This document shows positions 30,386-38,407 of a stretch of DNA of 48,766 nucleotides, piece after piece. How positions within the stretch are numbered: the first letter of the stretch is position 1; the number at the start of each line of letters is the position of its first letter. Origin of the DNA: a virus; IMG/VR virus record IMGVR_UViG_3300050821_001826, positions 1 through 48,766 of that record. One strand, written 5' to 3'. The notes below the pieces were generated by a model, which was given only the letters and a program-made list of their open reading frames with translations, did not search any database and was not told where the DNA came from. A program made the position numbers and the translations under genes.

Positions 30386-30712
30386 TTGGAAAAGCCTATA
30401 CCGAATGCCCATCTCCACGGATATGAGCCACCTGTTGGAGCACCGTACCCAGTTGGCGGAAATCGAACGCTGTTTCTCGTCGGTATCGAATTTCTGACGC
30501 AGGAAGAATGCGATGCCTTCATTGAAGCGATGAAAGATGAAGAGGAACAGCCTATGCAAACCATGTTCGCAGGAAGGCCGCTCAAGATTACAACCGAGGT
30601 TGATCTGGGATTCCTGCATGTTCATCCCGAAACACTACACGTTTGGGGAATGCTGCCAACTGGCGTGCGTACAGTAGACGGTAAATATGTAATCTTGAAG
30701 GATCACAGCTAG
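30386..30712 (+). CDS. Hypothetical head-region protein
   Basis: 108 residues with a TTG start seven bases after AGGAG. Beta-rich, with an acidic helix (TQEECDAFIEAMKDEEEQ) and an aromatic end (FLHVHPETLHVWGML). No family recognised; its place suggests a minor capsid or head-assembly role. Confidence 0.65.
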   Translation: MEKPIPNAHLHGYEPPVGAPYPVGGNRTLFLVGIEFLTQEECDAFIEAMKDEEEQPMQTMFAGRPLKITTEVDLGFLHVHPETLHVWGMLPTGVRTVDGKYVILKDHS

Positions 30713-30723
30713 GAGACAGAGAC

Positions 30724-30861
30724 ATGGAAATTTCATTTTGGGTAGCTTTACCGCATTTCACAATCGAAAATCCAGATCAAATAACGACTGGTTTAGTCGT
30801 TGCGGTATCACTGGCCCTAGTTTGGGCGGTACTTGGGACGATATTTTCAAAGGAGACATGA
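30724..30861 (+). CDS. Small membrane protein
   Basis: 45 residues; AGGAGACAGAGAC precedes the ATG. After MEISFWVALPHF and a short polar loop there is one hydrophobic span (TGLVVAVSLALVWAVLGTIF). Too short for most gene finders, but the ribosome site and placement support it. Function unknown. Confidence 0.6.
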   Translation: MEISFWVALPHFTIENPDQITTGLVVAVSLALVWAVLGTIFSKET

Positions 30862-30864
30862 GGC

Positions 30865-32202
30865 ATGGCAGACGGATCATTAGTACTCGAACCATTGGAG
30901 ACAGACGTAGACGGTGGCCAGCAAGACGGCGGGGATGGTGAGCAATCCACTGATTCTCAAGGGCTGGCTGGCAGCCAGCAGCAACATCAGGACGACCCCT
31001 ATTCCTCTAAAGCCAGCCGCGAGTATTCCGCGTGGCTCAAGTCCTTGCGTGATTCTGGCGACCCGGTAGCGGCCAAGTTTGCGCGTCTCGCCAAGGATAA
31101 TCACGGCGCGCAGTTTGCCCTGCGTCAGCTCGATCCCAAGGGCATTGACGGCGTGCGCGAGCGGTATGCGTTGATGGATTCGGTGATTCACACCGATCCG
31201 GAACGCGGAGAGCTGCACGGTGCGGAAGCAATCGCAGCCATGCAGGATGCCGTGCGCGAATACGCCGAGATTGATGAATTACTGGCGCAGGGTGATCCGA
31301 AAGCGCTTGAATCGCTGGGTGACGACTTCAATGCAGGGCTGGCGAAGCTCGCGCCCACGATCCTTGACCGCATCAAGGGCTCCGATCCTGAAGGTTATGC
31401 CGCCGCAGTCCTTCCTCACTTCGTCGATGCGCTCTCTAAGTCCGAACTCGTCTCGAATTTCAACGCCATGGTGGACGTACTTGAGGAAAAACCCCCGTCG
31501 TGGCTTACGGAGCAGCAAAAGACTGCATGGGCAGCCGATCAGCAGCGCAAAGTCGTTCAGTTGGCCGCTGGAATGGGAACCTGGCTCAATGCGCAGGCGC
31601 GCAAAGCTCAAGAACTGCCAAAACCGGGCGAACCGGGTAAGCAGAACGGCACCGGTAAGCAATTCCCCAATGAAGAGCAAACCTGGCGCAAAGAACAGCA
31701 GGAGTCGCATTGGAATACCAATATCACGCCGAAACTGGACGCACACGCTGCGGCGCGGTTCAATGAGCTATTCCGGCCCTACGCCACGCGGTTGAAACTC
31801 GATCCCCCGACTGCCAAAGCGCTCATGGGCGAGTTCTCGAAGCGGGTTGCGGGACAAGCCGCGAAGGACAAGGCGTACATCGGTCAGATCGGGCGTTATC
31901 GGGCGATGCGAAATCCTGATCCCGCCACGGTAGTCAATTACGCCAAAGTGAACTTCGATAAGCACGCGAAGTCAGTCATGGAAGCGCTGGTCAATGAGCG
32001 CTACAAGCCCTTCCTGAACGCGAAGGCGCGTCCGGCTGCTCCTACCAACGGAAACGGCGCACCGCCGGTCCGTGGCGTGCAGGATGTGTCCACGAAGCCA
32101 GCAGATGGAACCTATGATCCTCGCGCTCGGAGTCTGGATGAGATTCACGCGAAGATTTTCCATTTGAATAACGGAAAGACTGTGCGATGGGTGAGGGGTT
32201 GA
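30865..32202 (+). CDS. Scaffold protein
   Basis: 445 residues between portal and major capsid genes. The N-terminal 55 residues are acidic and Gln/Gly-rich. The bulk is charged helix (DLAKLAPTILDRIKG..., QKTAWAADQQRKVVQLAAG) with a disordered linker at about 250-275. The C-terminus (AKIFHLNNGKTVRWVRG) is a small basic helix-turn such as scaffolds use to bind the shell. Position and composition support the call; there is no protease signature. Confidence 0.78.
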   Translation: MADGSLVLEPLETDVDGGQQDGGDGEQSTDSQGLAGSQQQHQDDPYSSKASREYSAWLKSLRDSGDPVAAKFARLAKDNHGAQFALRQLDPKGIDGVRERYALMDSVIHTDPERGELHGAEAIAAMQDAVREYAEIDELLAQGDPKALESLGDDFNAGLAKLAPTILDRIKGSDPEGYAAAVLPHFVDALSKSELVSNFNAMVDVLEEKPPSWLTEQQKTAWAADQQRKVVQLAAGMGTWLNAQARKAQELPKPGEPGKQNGTGKQFPNEEQTWRKEQQESHWNTNITPKLDAHAAARFNELFRPYATRLKLDPPTAKALMGEFSKRVAGQAAKDKAYIGQIGRYRAMRNPDPATVVNYAKVNFDKHAKSVMEALVNERYKPFLNAKARPAAPTNGNGAPPVRGVQDVSTKPADGTYDPRARSLDEIHAKIFHLNNGKTVRWVRG

Positions 32203-32356
32203 CAATAGGGTTTATGATGGTTGGTAGCAAATAAAGGTTCGTGTCCCGGAGTCCCAGGCCCGGTCCAATAAGGGGTTAGCCCGCGAATCCTTATCAATGA
32301 GACACACAGCAGGAGTGCGCAACGCACTGCCTGACTTCATTGAATGAGGGATTCCC
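32199..32356 (+). promoter_or_regulatory. Leader region of the capsid gene
   Basis: TTGACA at 32199 and TATGAT at 32213 are only eight bases apart, so they are not a normal promoter pair. A hairpin lies at 32310-32333: CAGG-AGTGCG pairs with CGCACT-CCTG across a CAA loop, with one bulged base. GGTTCG (32237 onward) can pair with CGAATC before it. The capsid gene starts after GAGGG. It may set message stability or processing. Confidence 0.5.
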
Positions 32357-33754
32357 ATGCCGTTAGCCACAGAACTAGCAGTAGAAGCCATTGAGCTTGA
32401 GGCGTTCGTTGAGGAGATTCCCGATCTCCAGGCGCACTTCGATAAGCTCCAGACGCGCCTTGAAAAAGGCGGCAAAAAGATTCAGTGCAGCTTCAGTACC
32501 AACCGTGGTGGCGTGCAACGCGCTCCATTCTGGGCTGGCACTCGCGTGCAGGGCGGCGCTGGCATCCAGCAATTCGGCCTCGGCACATCAGCACCTATCG
32601 GCGGCGATACTTCCGCCGCGCCCTACGTTCCCGCATGGGGCCGTGGCACCGGTTCTCAGTTCGTTTCGATGTGCGCCTCGCCGGTCCGCTTCGTCAATGT
32701 CTGCGAAATCTCCAACCTCAGCCAGTACGCCACAGACGGCAAGGAACGGGGTCTGGTCAAGTTCTCCCGCGAGGAGATGGACAAATCTCTCCTGGCGTTC
32801 GACAACGGCGTTGAGGGCATCCTGAACCGCGACGGTTCAGGAACCATCGACCAAATTCCGCTTTCCGCGACCATCACCACAGGCGGATCGGGTGCACAGA
32901 CCTCCATCATTGCCGGAATCAACACCGCTGCTTCGTTCGTCGATCAGCAGCAGGTGCAGTTCCTCTCTGGCGTCGGTGGGACGCTGCGGGGCGGCGCTGG
33001 TGCTACCGCAACCATCAGCTACGTCGATCCGGTCACCCAAACGTTGTTCTTCTCGACGGCGCTTCCCTCTGGAACCGCTTTGGGCGACATTATCGTTGTC
33101 CAAGGTGCCACTGGAGCAGCGGGTTCAAGCGTCTACGGCAAGGATTACTGGATTCAGAACGGCAACGTCGGCACTTTCGGCGGCGTGAACATCGCCACTT
33201 ACCCAAGCCGTTTCTCGAGCCCGACCATCAACTTCGGCGGGTCTGGAACTATCGTCAACTCGACCGCGCAGCGCGTGCAGTCCATTCGTATGCGGGCGAT
33301 GGGCGATGATTTCGACAAGAACGAGAAATGCTTCTGGTACGCCAATCCACAGCAGGGTGTTTCTTTGGCCGGAAATTACTACAACCCCGGCTACACCCGT
33401 CTTGACGAAGGCGGCAACGAGAAGGTGCCTGACGTAGCCAAAAAGCACATGCAGGATACCTGGGCCGGCGATGAGATCGTGTGGAGCTCTACTGCCGAGC
33501 CTTCCCGCATGGACCGCATCGTGCCGGATGCCTTCACGTTCGGCGAATTGTTCCCCACGCGACTGCATGAGTGGACGCCGGGTAACCCGATTGCTGCAGT
33601 GCCGACAAACGACGGAAGCGGCGCAAGTAACGCAATCGGAACGACTTACTACGATTCTCAACAATTTGCATATGAACGGGCCTTCAATATTCTCTGTCCG
33701 GAAATGCGTCAACAGTTTTTTATTCAAGGACTTCCGGTTCCTGCTGATAGCTAG
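32357..33754 (+). CDS. Major capsid protein
   Basis: 465 residues directly downstream of the scaffold gene. It starts with a helix (ELAVEAIELEAFVEEIPDL). The remainder mixes strands and helices as in HK97-fold shells of the podovirus type: a GSQFVSMCASPVRFVNVCEI strand, an E-loop-like Gly-rich stretch and a C-terminal ERAFNILCPEMRQQFFIQGL. It lies in the usual place and has the usual size of a large, non-cleaved capsid protein. No fold-specific motif proves it. Confidence 0.82.
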   Translation: MPLATELAVEAIELEAFVEEIPDLQAHFDKLQTRLEKGGKKIQCSFSTNRGGVQRAPFWAGTRVQGGAGIQQFGLGTSAPIGGDTSAAPYVPAWGRGTGSQFVSMCASPVRFVNVCEISNLSQYATDGKERGLVKFSREEMDKSLLAFDNGVEGILNRDGSGTIDQIPLSATITTGGSGAQTSIIAGINTAASFVDQQQVQFLSGVGGTLRGGAGATATISYVDPVTQTLFFSTALPSGTALGDIIVVQGATGAAGSSVYGKDYWIQNGNVGTFGGVNIATYPSRFSSPTINFGGSGTIVNSTAQRVQSIRMRAMGDDFDKNEKCFWYANPQQGVSLAGNYYNPGYTRLDEGGNEKVPDVAKKHMQDTWAGDEIVWSSTAEPSRMDRIVPDAFTFGELFPTRLHEWTPGNPIAAVPTNDGSGASNAIGTTYYDSQQFAYERAFNILCPEMRQQFFIQGLPVPADS

Positions 33755-33771
33755 AAATGTTTCAACAAATG

Positions 33772-33808
33772 TGTTAATATGAGGCTATCTCGAAAGGGGT
33801 AGCCTCAT
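33772..33808 (+). promoter_or_regulatory. Hairpin over the ribosome site of the homing gene, with an internal promoter
   Basis: ATGAGGCTA (33779-33787) is the exact reverse complement of TAGCCTCAT (33800-33808). The 12-base loop holds the Shine-Dalgarno site (AAAGGGG) and the second arm holds the first two bases of the ATG. TGT-TAATAT (33772-33780) is an extended -10. Transcripts begun there would start near 33787 and lack the first arm. Confidence 0.65.
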
Positions 33809-34409
33809 GGAAACAAAGAAATGTCCTGATTGCGGAAAGGAAAAGCCGCTTGATCGTTTCGGAGCTTACAACCCGTACTACTGCAAAGATTGCCTCAATG
33901 AACGGCAAAAGGACTATCAGCGAAAGAAACGTCAAGAGCATCTGGCTGCAAATCCTCCTACCGTTAGGACGAGCAAGCCTTGCACGATGTGCGGAATCGA
34001 TAAGCCGTTGGAGCAATTCAACTTCGTCAACAAAGAACGAAATAGGCGCTCTTCATACTGCAAGCCCTGTCAGGGACAACGCGCCTACGATGATTTCAAG
34101 CGGCGCGGCGATCCTAATCGTGAAAGACTCAAATATCGCTGCAATAAATTCGGCACGACTGTCCAGTGGTACGATGGCGCACTCAAGGAGCAGGACGGGA
34201 AATGTGCAATCTGCCAACGTCCTGAGACTCATGCTGTGCTTAAGGGCGGAAAGGTACGCAGATTGGCTATCGACCATTGCCACAAAACCGGGCAGGTTTG
34301 TGGGCTTCTCTGCTTTCGCTGCAATACCTCAATTCGGCAGATCGAACTCAATGGTTCCGGCTGGGCAGAGCGAGCGGTTGCTTACCTTTCTAGACACGGA
34401 CGCCTATAA
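33807..34409 (+). CDS. Endonuclease VII-like homing endonuclease
   Basis: 200 residues. Two CxxC zinc modules (CPDCGKEKPLDRFG...YCKDC; CTMCGIDKPLEQF...YCKPC) precede a recombination-endonuclease-VII/HNH domain at about 120-195. GKCAICQRP, LAIDHCHKTGQVCGLLCFRCN and the terminal AVAYLSRH match that family, with the D-H-x-H-x-T-G catalytic stretch. Free-standing genes of this kind move into phage genomes beside conserved genes, here directly after the major capsid gene. Its expression appears limited by the hairpin at its start. Confidence 0.88.
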   Translation: METKKCPDCGKEKPLDRFGAYNPYYCKDCLNERQKDYQRKKRQEHLAANPPTVRTSKPCTMCGIDKPLEQFNFVNKERNRRSSYCKPCQGQRAYDDFKRRGDPNRERLKYRCNKFGTTVQWYDGALKEQDGKCAICQRPETHAVLKGGKVRRLAIDHCHKTGQVCGLLCFRCNTSIRQIELNGSGWAERAVAYLSRHGRL

Positions 34410-34462
34410 CCTCCCACCGCGGGGCGGCGCGTAATCCGCCCGGCATTTTGGAGACATGAGAC

Positions 34463-34894
34463 ATGCAAGAGACATTCCCACGCAAGCCGTTGCTAGACCG
34501 GATCATCGTGCGGGAAATACCCATTGCTGAGTATTACGAGCAGCCGAAAGAGGGCGACGTAGGTTACGTCCCTCTGGATGGCAGCGAAGTAGGTGCAGCG
34601 GCCTTCAAAGAGAAATCTGATCGCGGCGTCGTGGTTGCCGTGAGCGACAAGGTGGATGATGTTCACGTTGGCGATACAGTTTTCTTTGACGAGTTCGCGC
34701 TCTGTGATCCCGTGTTCCTGAACCCGGCGCACAAGAACCGCAGCGATTTGCCGAAATACTGGCAGATGCGGGTAGCGGATTTGAAGGGCGTACAGGTTCC
34801 ATCTACATCGCAGGTGAATGAAATCGAGTGCGCGTGTTGCGGGGACAAGATTCTAGCGCAGCATCAGTGCTTTGCGGTGACATCCCGTGTGTGA
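34463..34894 (+). CDS. GroES/Cpn10-like co-chaperonin
   Basis: 143 residues; GGAG lies upstream of the ATG. KPLLDRIIVREI and SDRGVVVAVSDKVDDVHVGDTVFF match the Cpn10 barrel (K-P-L-x-D-R-I/V and G-x-V-v-a-V-G-x-G). An insert takes the place of the mobile loop, and a C-terminal CACCGDK adds a likely zinc site. Phage Cpn10 variants such as T4 gp31 help the host chaperonin fold the capsid protein; the position after the capsid gene fits. Confidence 0.8.
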   Translation: MQETFPRKPLLDRIIVREIPIAEYYEQPKEGDVGYVPLDGSEVGAAAFKEKSDRGVVVAVSDKVDDVHVGDTVFFDEFALCDPVFLNPAHKNRSDLPKYWQMRVADLKGVQVPSTSQVNEIECACCGDKILAQHQCFAVTSRV

Positions 34895-35624
34895 ATGCCC
34901 TCCATGGTTCCAGGACGCACTGACCCGCATTGGCGGCACGAACCATTACGGCGAGTCCATCTTTAAGATCGTCTGGTCCACCGAACCGCAAATGACCATC
35001 GGCGGACGGTGGAAGGATGGTTTTGAAGGCTACAAGCGCGCGCCTTTGATCCCTGGTGAGCCGTGCTGGGCTTTACTGGTCTGGGAGCCTGCTGAGGTAG
35101 CAGGAGGGTCTTACGAATCGTGGCAGCGTGATTTCTGCGATGAGGAGACTGGTTTACTGCAGGTGGGCGGCTATCCCAAGTACGGAGCTTACCGCGTTCT
35201 GCAGAAGTTTCTGCATCGGGAGATTGAGCAGCAGGCGAAGGAAATTCAGCATTTCTCTTGGATTAAGGATAAAGAGAGAAATGTAATGGTTCCTTTCATT
35301 GAAAGAGAATTTTTGCAGGCCCAGAAGTTGAGAAGTTACCGCATGGAGCCGTGCGGATTCATGCTCGACGTAATGCTTCCTATGTTGATGGCGTGGCGTA
35401 GATTGTCGAACGCGCAAAAGACTGCAGCATTAAAGCAGCAGGAGCAAGAACGCAAGGATGCACACAGCAAGCGCGCGAAGGACGCAAGAGACGGTACCCG
35501 ACTCAGCAGAACTTCACGGAGTTCTAGGCTCGTGCAGAACCGGGTTGAAGTAATCGAACGGGGTATGAGACAGGCAATGGCCGCGGCCTCACAATGGGGT
35601 CTCGGAATCAGACTGGAGACATAA
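34887..35624 (+). CDS. Hypothetical late protein
   Basis: 245 residues with a GTG start overlapping the previous stop. The first half is Trp-rich and mixed alpha/beta (MTIGGRWKDGFEGYK, WALLVWEPAEVAGG). The second half is a long basic helix (TAALKQQEQERKDAHSKRAK) ending in a basic tail. No family recognised. It lies between the co-chaperonin and the connector genes. Confidence 0.72.
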   Translation: MCECPPWFQDALTRIGGTNHYGESIFKIVWSTEPQMTIGGRWKDGFEGYKRAPLIPGEPCWALLVWEPAEVAGGSYESWQRDFCDEETGLLQVGGYPKYGAYRVLQKFLHREIEQQAKEIQHFSWIKDKERNVMVPFIEREFLQAQKLRSYRMEPCGFMLDVMLPMLMAWRRLSNAQKTAALKQQEQERKDAHSKRAKDARDGTRLSRTSRSSRLVQNRVEVIERGMRQAMAAASQWGLGIRLET

Positions 35625-35625
35625 A

Positions 35626-36477
35626 ATGGCAAGTTTCAGCAATTTGGGGTTTGACGACCCAAAGACAAGAGCCGCCATGCGCGGCGCAAACCAAGAGAAC
35701 TTCAACACATTCTTTTCCAGCCACGCCATGCGTGAACCGAAGAGGATGATTTACATTCACACCGTCGCGCGAAAAAGCACGATCACGACCAGAATCCTTT
35801 TCCCTCGTCTGTATCTGCGTGGTTGCGAGAGCGGCGAGCGGTATGTGACCTGCTGCTCGGTTCCAGATCCCATTACGCAGGGTCGTCCGGATCAGGAGAA
35901 TGGTGGGGTTCGTCTTGATGAGCACGATGGTTGGCGGGCTGTGATTGATCTTCTGAATCCCCGCAACTTCAGCCGCGATCCGTTTCTCGGTTCCAAGAAC
36001 CCAGACTTTTTTGCTAACCGAGCTGGCACGAATCTTATCGCAGAGGGTTTTTGGCCATCCCTGCATGAGAAGCCGCCAGAGGATGAAATCAAGGTTGCCG
36101 AGCGAAATCGCGATGCGCATTACCGCTGGCTGACCAAGGAAGCGACTCGCCTTGCTGCTGTTTCGACCAAAGACCTCAATGAATTCTTACAGACCTATCC
36201 CGATACGCATATCGCGATGGATGGTCTCGGACTTTCGGCGACCTGGCACACCCTGAATGTGGTCCGTCAGAGCTGCCCGAATTGCGGTGATGAAATCAAG
36301 GCGAACGTAGCTTTTCATCGTTCGAGTGTCACGGAAAAACTCTGCGTGATTAACCCCAAGGAAGCCTATAAAGCGAAGGCGATCACGAAAGAGGAATACG
36401 AGGAATTAACGGGCTTGGACGAGAACGACAGCGTTCAGGTAAAGCGTGGTCCTGGCAGACCACCGAAGAATCAATAG
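35626..36477 (+). CDS. Hypothetical late protein with zinc knuckle
   Basis: 283 residues. The N-terminus is helical, and a long mixed region (MIYIHTVARKSTITTRILFP, PRLYLRGCESGERYVTC) follows. CPNCGDEIKANVAFH gives a CxxC site near the C-terminus, and the last residues are a basic tail (KRGPGRPPKNQ). Probably a minor virion or head-assembly protein. Confidence 0.7.
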   Translation: MASFSNLGFDDPKTRAAMRGANQENFNTFFSSHAMREPKRMIYIHTVARKSTITTRILFPRLYLRGCESGERYVTCCSVPDPITQGRPDQENGGVRLDEHDGWRAVIDLLNPRNFSRDPFLGSKNPDFFANRAGTNLIAEGFWPSLHEKPPEDEIKVAERNRDAHYRWLTKEATRLAAVSTKDLNEFLQTYPDTHIAMDGLGLSATWHTLNVVRQSCPNCGDEIKANVAFHRSSVTEKLCVINPKEAYKAKAITKEEYEELTGLDENDSVQVKRGPGRPPKNQ

Positions 36478-36478
36478 T

Positions 36479-36549
36479 CTTTGAGGGGCGCAGGCTGCGG
36501 GGCTTTTGGTCCAATGTCTCGCTGAGGGTTTTCGCAGCCTCCCTCAAAG
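36479..36549 (+). other. Long two-part stem-loop before the connector gene
   Basis: CTTTGAGGG (36479-36487) pairs with CCCTCAAAG (36541-36549), and AGGCTGCG (36492-36499) pairs with CGCAGCCT (36533-36540), leaving a four-base bulge and a 33-base loop. No T run follows, so it is not a standard terminator. AAGGAG for the next gene begins two bases after it. It may shape translation or processing. Confidence 0.6.
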
Positions 36550-36561
36550 TAAGGAGCAGTG

Positions 36562-37392
36562 ATGCAGGCAGCAGTCGGCGGGAATGTCAGATATGCCAAC
36601 CTTCAGAGTATCGCTGACCTCTTTCGCTTCTACATCAACGACACGGCCAACAATACCGGTGGTTCCGGTACGGGAACAGGAAATCAGGCTGGACTGATCA
36701 TGCCTAATTCCAATCCTGACTTGACCGTTTTGATGGACGCCGCGATTTACGAAGTGTTCTCCGATCTCCGTAACGTTGGCGATCCAGAGCTGATCCTCGA
36801 TAACTACATCCTGACCGGAATCCCCGCGCTGACGATTCAAGACCCGACTGTGCAGGTTTCGCTATCTTATGCGGGATTCTTCAACGGCTACACGTGGTCG
36901 AATGCGTGGAAACTGCCTATCGGTCTTACGCGCATGATTGCGATGTGGGAACGTCAATCGGGAACGATGAATAGTTTTCAGCCCATGGTCAATCCTCCAG
37001 CGGGGATCGGCGGGGGATATCAAGGAAACTACATGGGCTCCTGGGAAATGAGACAGGGACAAATCTGGATGCCTGGGGCGATGCAGCTTGTCGATTTGCG
37101 GATGCGTTGCCGGATTGGGTGGCCTGCGCCGATCTGGTCGAATAATTTGGATTTTACGACGACATACGTTCCGATTCTCGATTGCGGTAACGCTGTGGCG
37201 GCGAAAATGCGGTTGCTATATTCGACGAGATTTGCACCTGAGCAATACCCTCTCGCGATCCAAGAGGAAAAGCGTTTGATGGACAAGCTAAAACTCGAAA
37301 CTGTTCGTGCGATGCAGGCACAGGAAAACATGCGTCAACCATTCGGCGATGAAGCCACTGCCGACTTTAACATCGCTTGGAGTTGGATGTGA
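36562..37392 (+). CDS. Head-tail connector / adaptor-type protein
   Basis: 276 residues; AAGGAG lies five bases before the ATG. The first 35 residues are helical (LQSIADLFRFYINDTA) and a Gly/Thr linker follows. Then come helical and beta stretches (LMDAAIYEVFSDLRN, LPIGLTRMIAMWERQ) and a long C-terminal helix (QEEKRLMDKLKLETVRAMQ). The size and order after the capsid gene suit a short-tail connector such as T7 gp11 or P22 gp4. This is an inference. Confidence 0.65.
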   Translation: MQAAVGGNVRYANLQSIADLFRFYINDTANNTGGSGTGTGNQAGLIMPNSNPDLTVLMDAAIYEVFSDLRNVGDPELILDNYILTGIPALTIQDPTVQVSLSYAGFFNGYTWSNAWKLPIGLTRMIAMWERQSGTMNSFQPMVNPPAGIGGGYQGNYMGSWEMRQGQIWMPGAMQLVDLRMRCRIGWPAPIWSNNLDFTTTYVPILDCGNAVAAKMRLLYSTRFAPEQYPLAIQEEKRLMDKLKLETVRAMQAQENMRQPFGDEATADFNIAWSWM

Positions 37393-37499
37393 AATTAATT
37401 TTCTGGGCTGGTAGATGGTTTGAATCTCTCTTTCCACAAGGGAAATTTACACGAATGATTTATCGAACGACAAATCGAATAGTAGGAATACCACAGTAG
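37389..37499 (+). CDS. Tiny basic protein
   Basis: 36 residues with a GTG start overlapping the previous stop; GGAG lies seven bases upstream. The sequence is basic and aromatic (KLIFWAGRWFESLFPQ). Small size makes it tentative. Confidence 0.42.
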   Translation: MKLIFWAGRWFESLFPQGKFTRMIYRTTNRIVGIPQ

Positions 37500-37543
37500 G
37501 GCGAGGAGCCTGAATAACCTTAACTGTTTCCGAGGAGGAAACC

Positions 37544-38407
37544 ATGGCCGGTAATGGAATCGTACTTTTGCAAGTTTCAGAATTTACCCTTGCGGGCATA
37601 GATAACACGCGCCGCAAGATAATCGTCGAAGGTCAGGCCATCGTGGCCGAGGCTGTCAACTCACTCGCTACTCTGACCATCGTTGCTGGTGGCAGCGGGT
37701 GGGTCGCTAATGACCTTTTCACGCTTCCAGGTGGTACGGGGGGCGTTGGCAAGGTCGCCACGGTGACTGGCAGTGCGGCGGCTACCGTCTCAATTTCATC
37801 TGCTGGCTACGGCTATACCGCGGCCACGGGCGCAGCGGCAACGGCTGTGCTTCCCTCTTCCGGGACTGGTCTAACCATTACGACCACCGTCACGGCGGGC
37901 GCGGCTCCCATCCTCATCACTGGCTGGAAGATTGTCTCGAATGTTCTGACGTTCACCGCGGCCAATTCACTGACCACGGGGGGTGGACAGGCAATCACCG
38001 TGACCGGATTTACAGGTGCAATGTTCTATTTGAACGGAACCTACACCACTTCATCGGCCACGGCGACCACGATTGTCGTTCCACTGACTGCACCGAATGC
38101 TTCAGGGACGCAATATGCTCTGGCGGTCCTCCAGCCAAACTACACAACTGGCGGTCTACCGATCAGCTACAACTTTATCGGCGTGAACGGGACATCAAGA
38201 CCTATCGCTGGGATTGGGCCGCTCTCGACACCGAATCCGATCCAGTTCACCACAATGGCGGGGTCGGCGTTCAATTACGGCGTGAATGTCACAGGGACAC
38301 CGAACTTGATGAAGATTTCAAGCGGTGTCACTGAGGTATCGAACGGCGCGGCTGTGACTGCGGACACTATTCGGTTCCGGGCAGAGTTTGCAAATCAAGG
38401 ATTCTGA
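37544..38407 (+). CDS. Beta-rich virion protein with Ig-like module
   Basis: 287 residues; GAGGAGG precedes the ATG. The N-terminus (GIVLLQVSEFTLAGIDNTRRK) is followed by Gly/Thr-rich beta repeats. A module around residues 128-190 (GGQAITVTGFTG...LNGTYTT) resembles units in the 38407, 4706 and 47805 proteins. The C-terminus (ADTIRFRAEFANQGF) is compact. Likely a tail or head-decoration protein. The start of the next gene overlaps the stop. Confidence 0.72.
   Translation: MAGNGIVLLQVSEFTLAGIDNTRRKIIVEGQAIVAEAVNSLATLTIVAGGSGWVANDLFTLPGGTGGVGKVATVTGSAAATVSISSAGYGYTAATGAAATAVLPSSGTGLTITTTVTAGAAPILITGWKIVSNVLTFTAANSLTTGGGQAITVTGFTGAMFYLNGTYTTSSATATTIVVPLTAPNASGTQYALAVLQPNYTTGGLPISYNFIGVNGTSRPIAGIGPLSTPNPIQFTTMAGSAFNYGVNVTGTPNLMKISSGVTEVSNGAAVTADTIRFRAEFANQGF

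Noticed and set aside
32199-32356. tRNA-like sequence (GGTTCG...CGAATC) before the capsid gene
   Set aside because: No acceptor stem, anticodon arm or CCA-proximal pairing can be formed; it is only a leader with hairpins.
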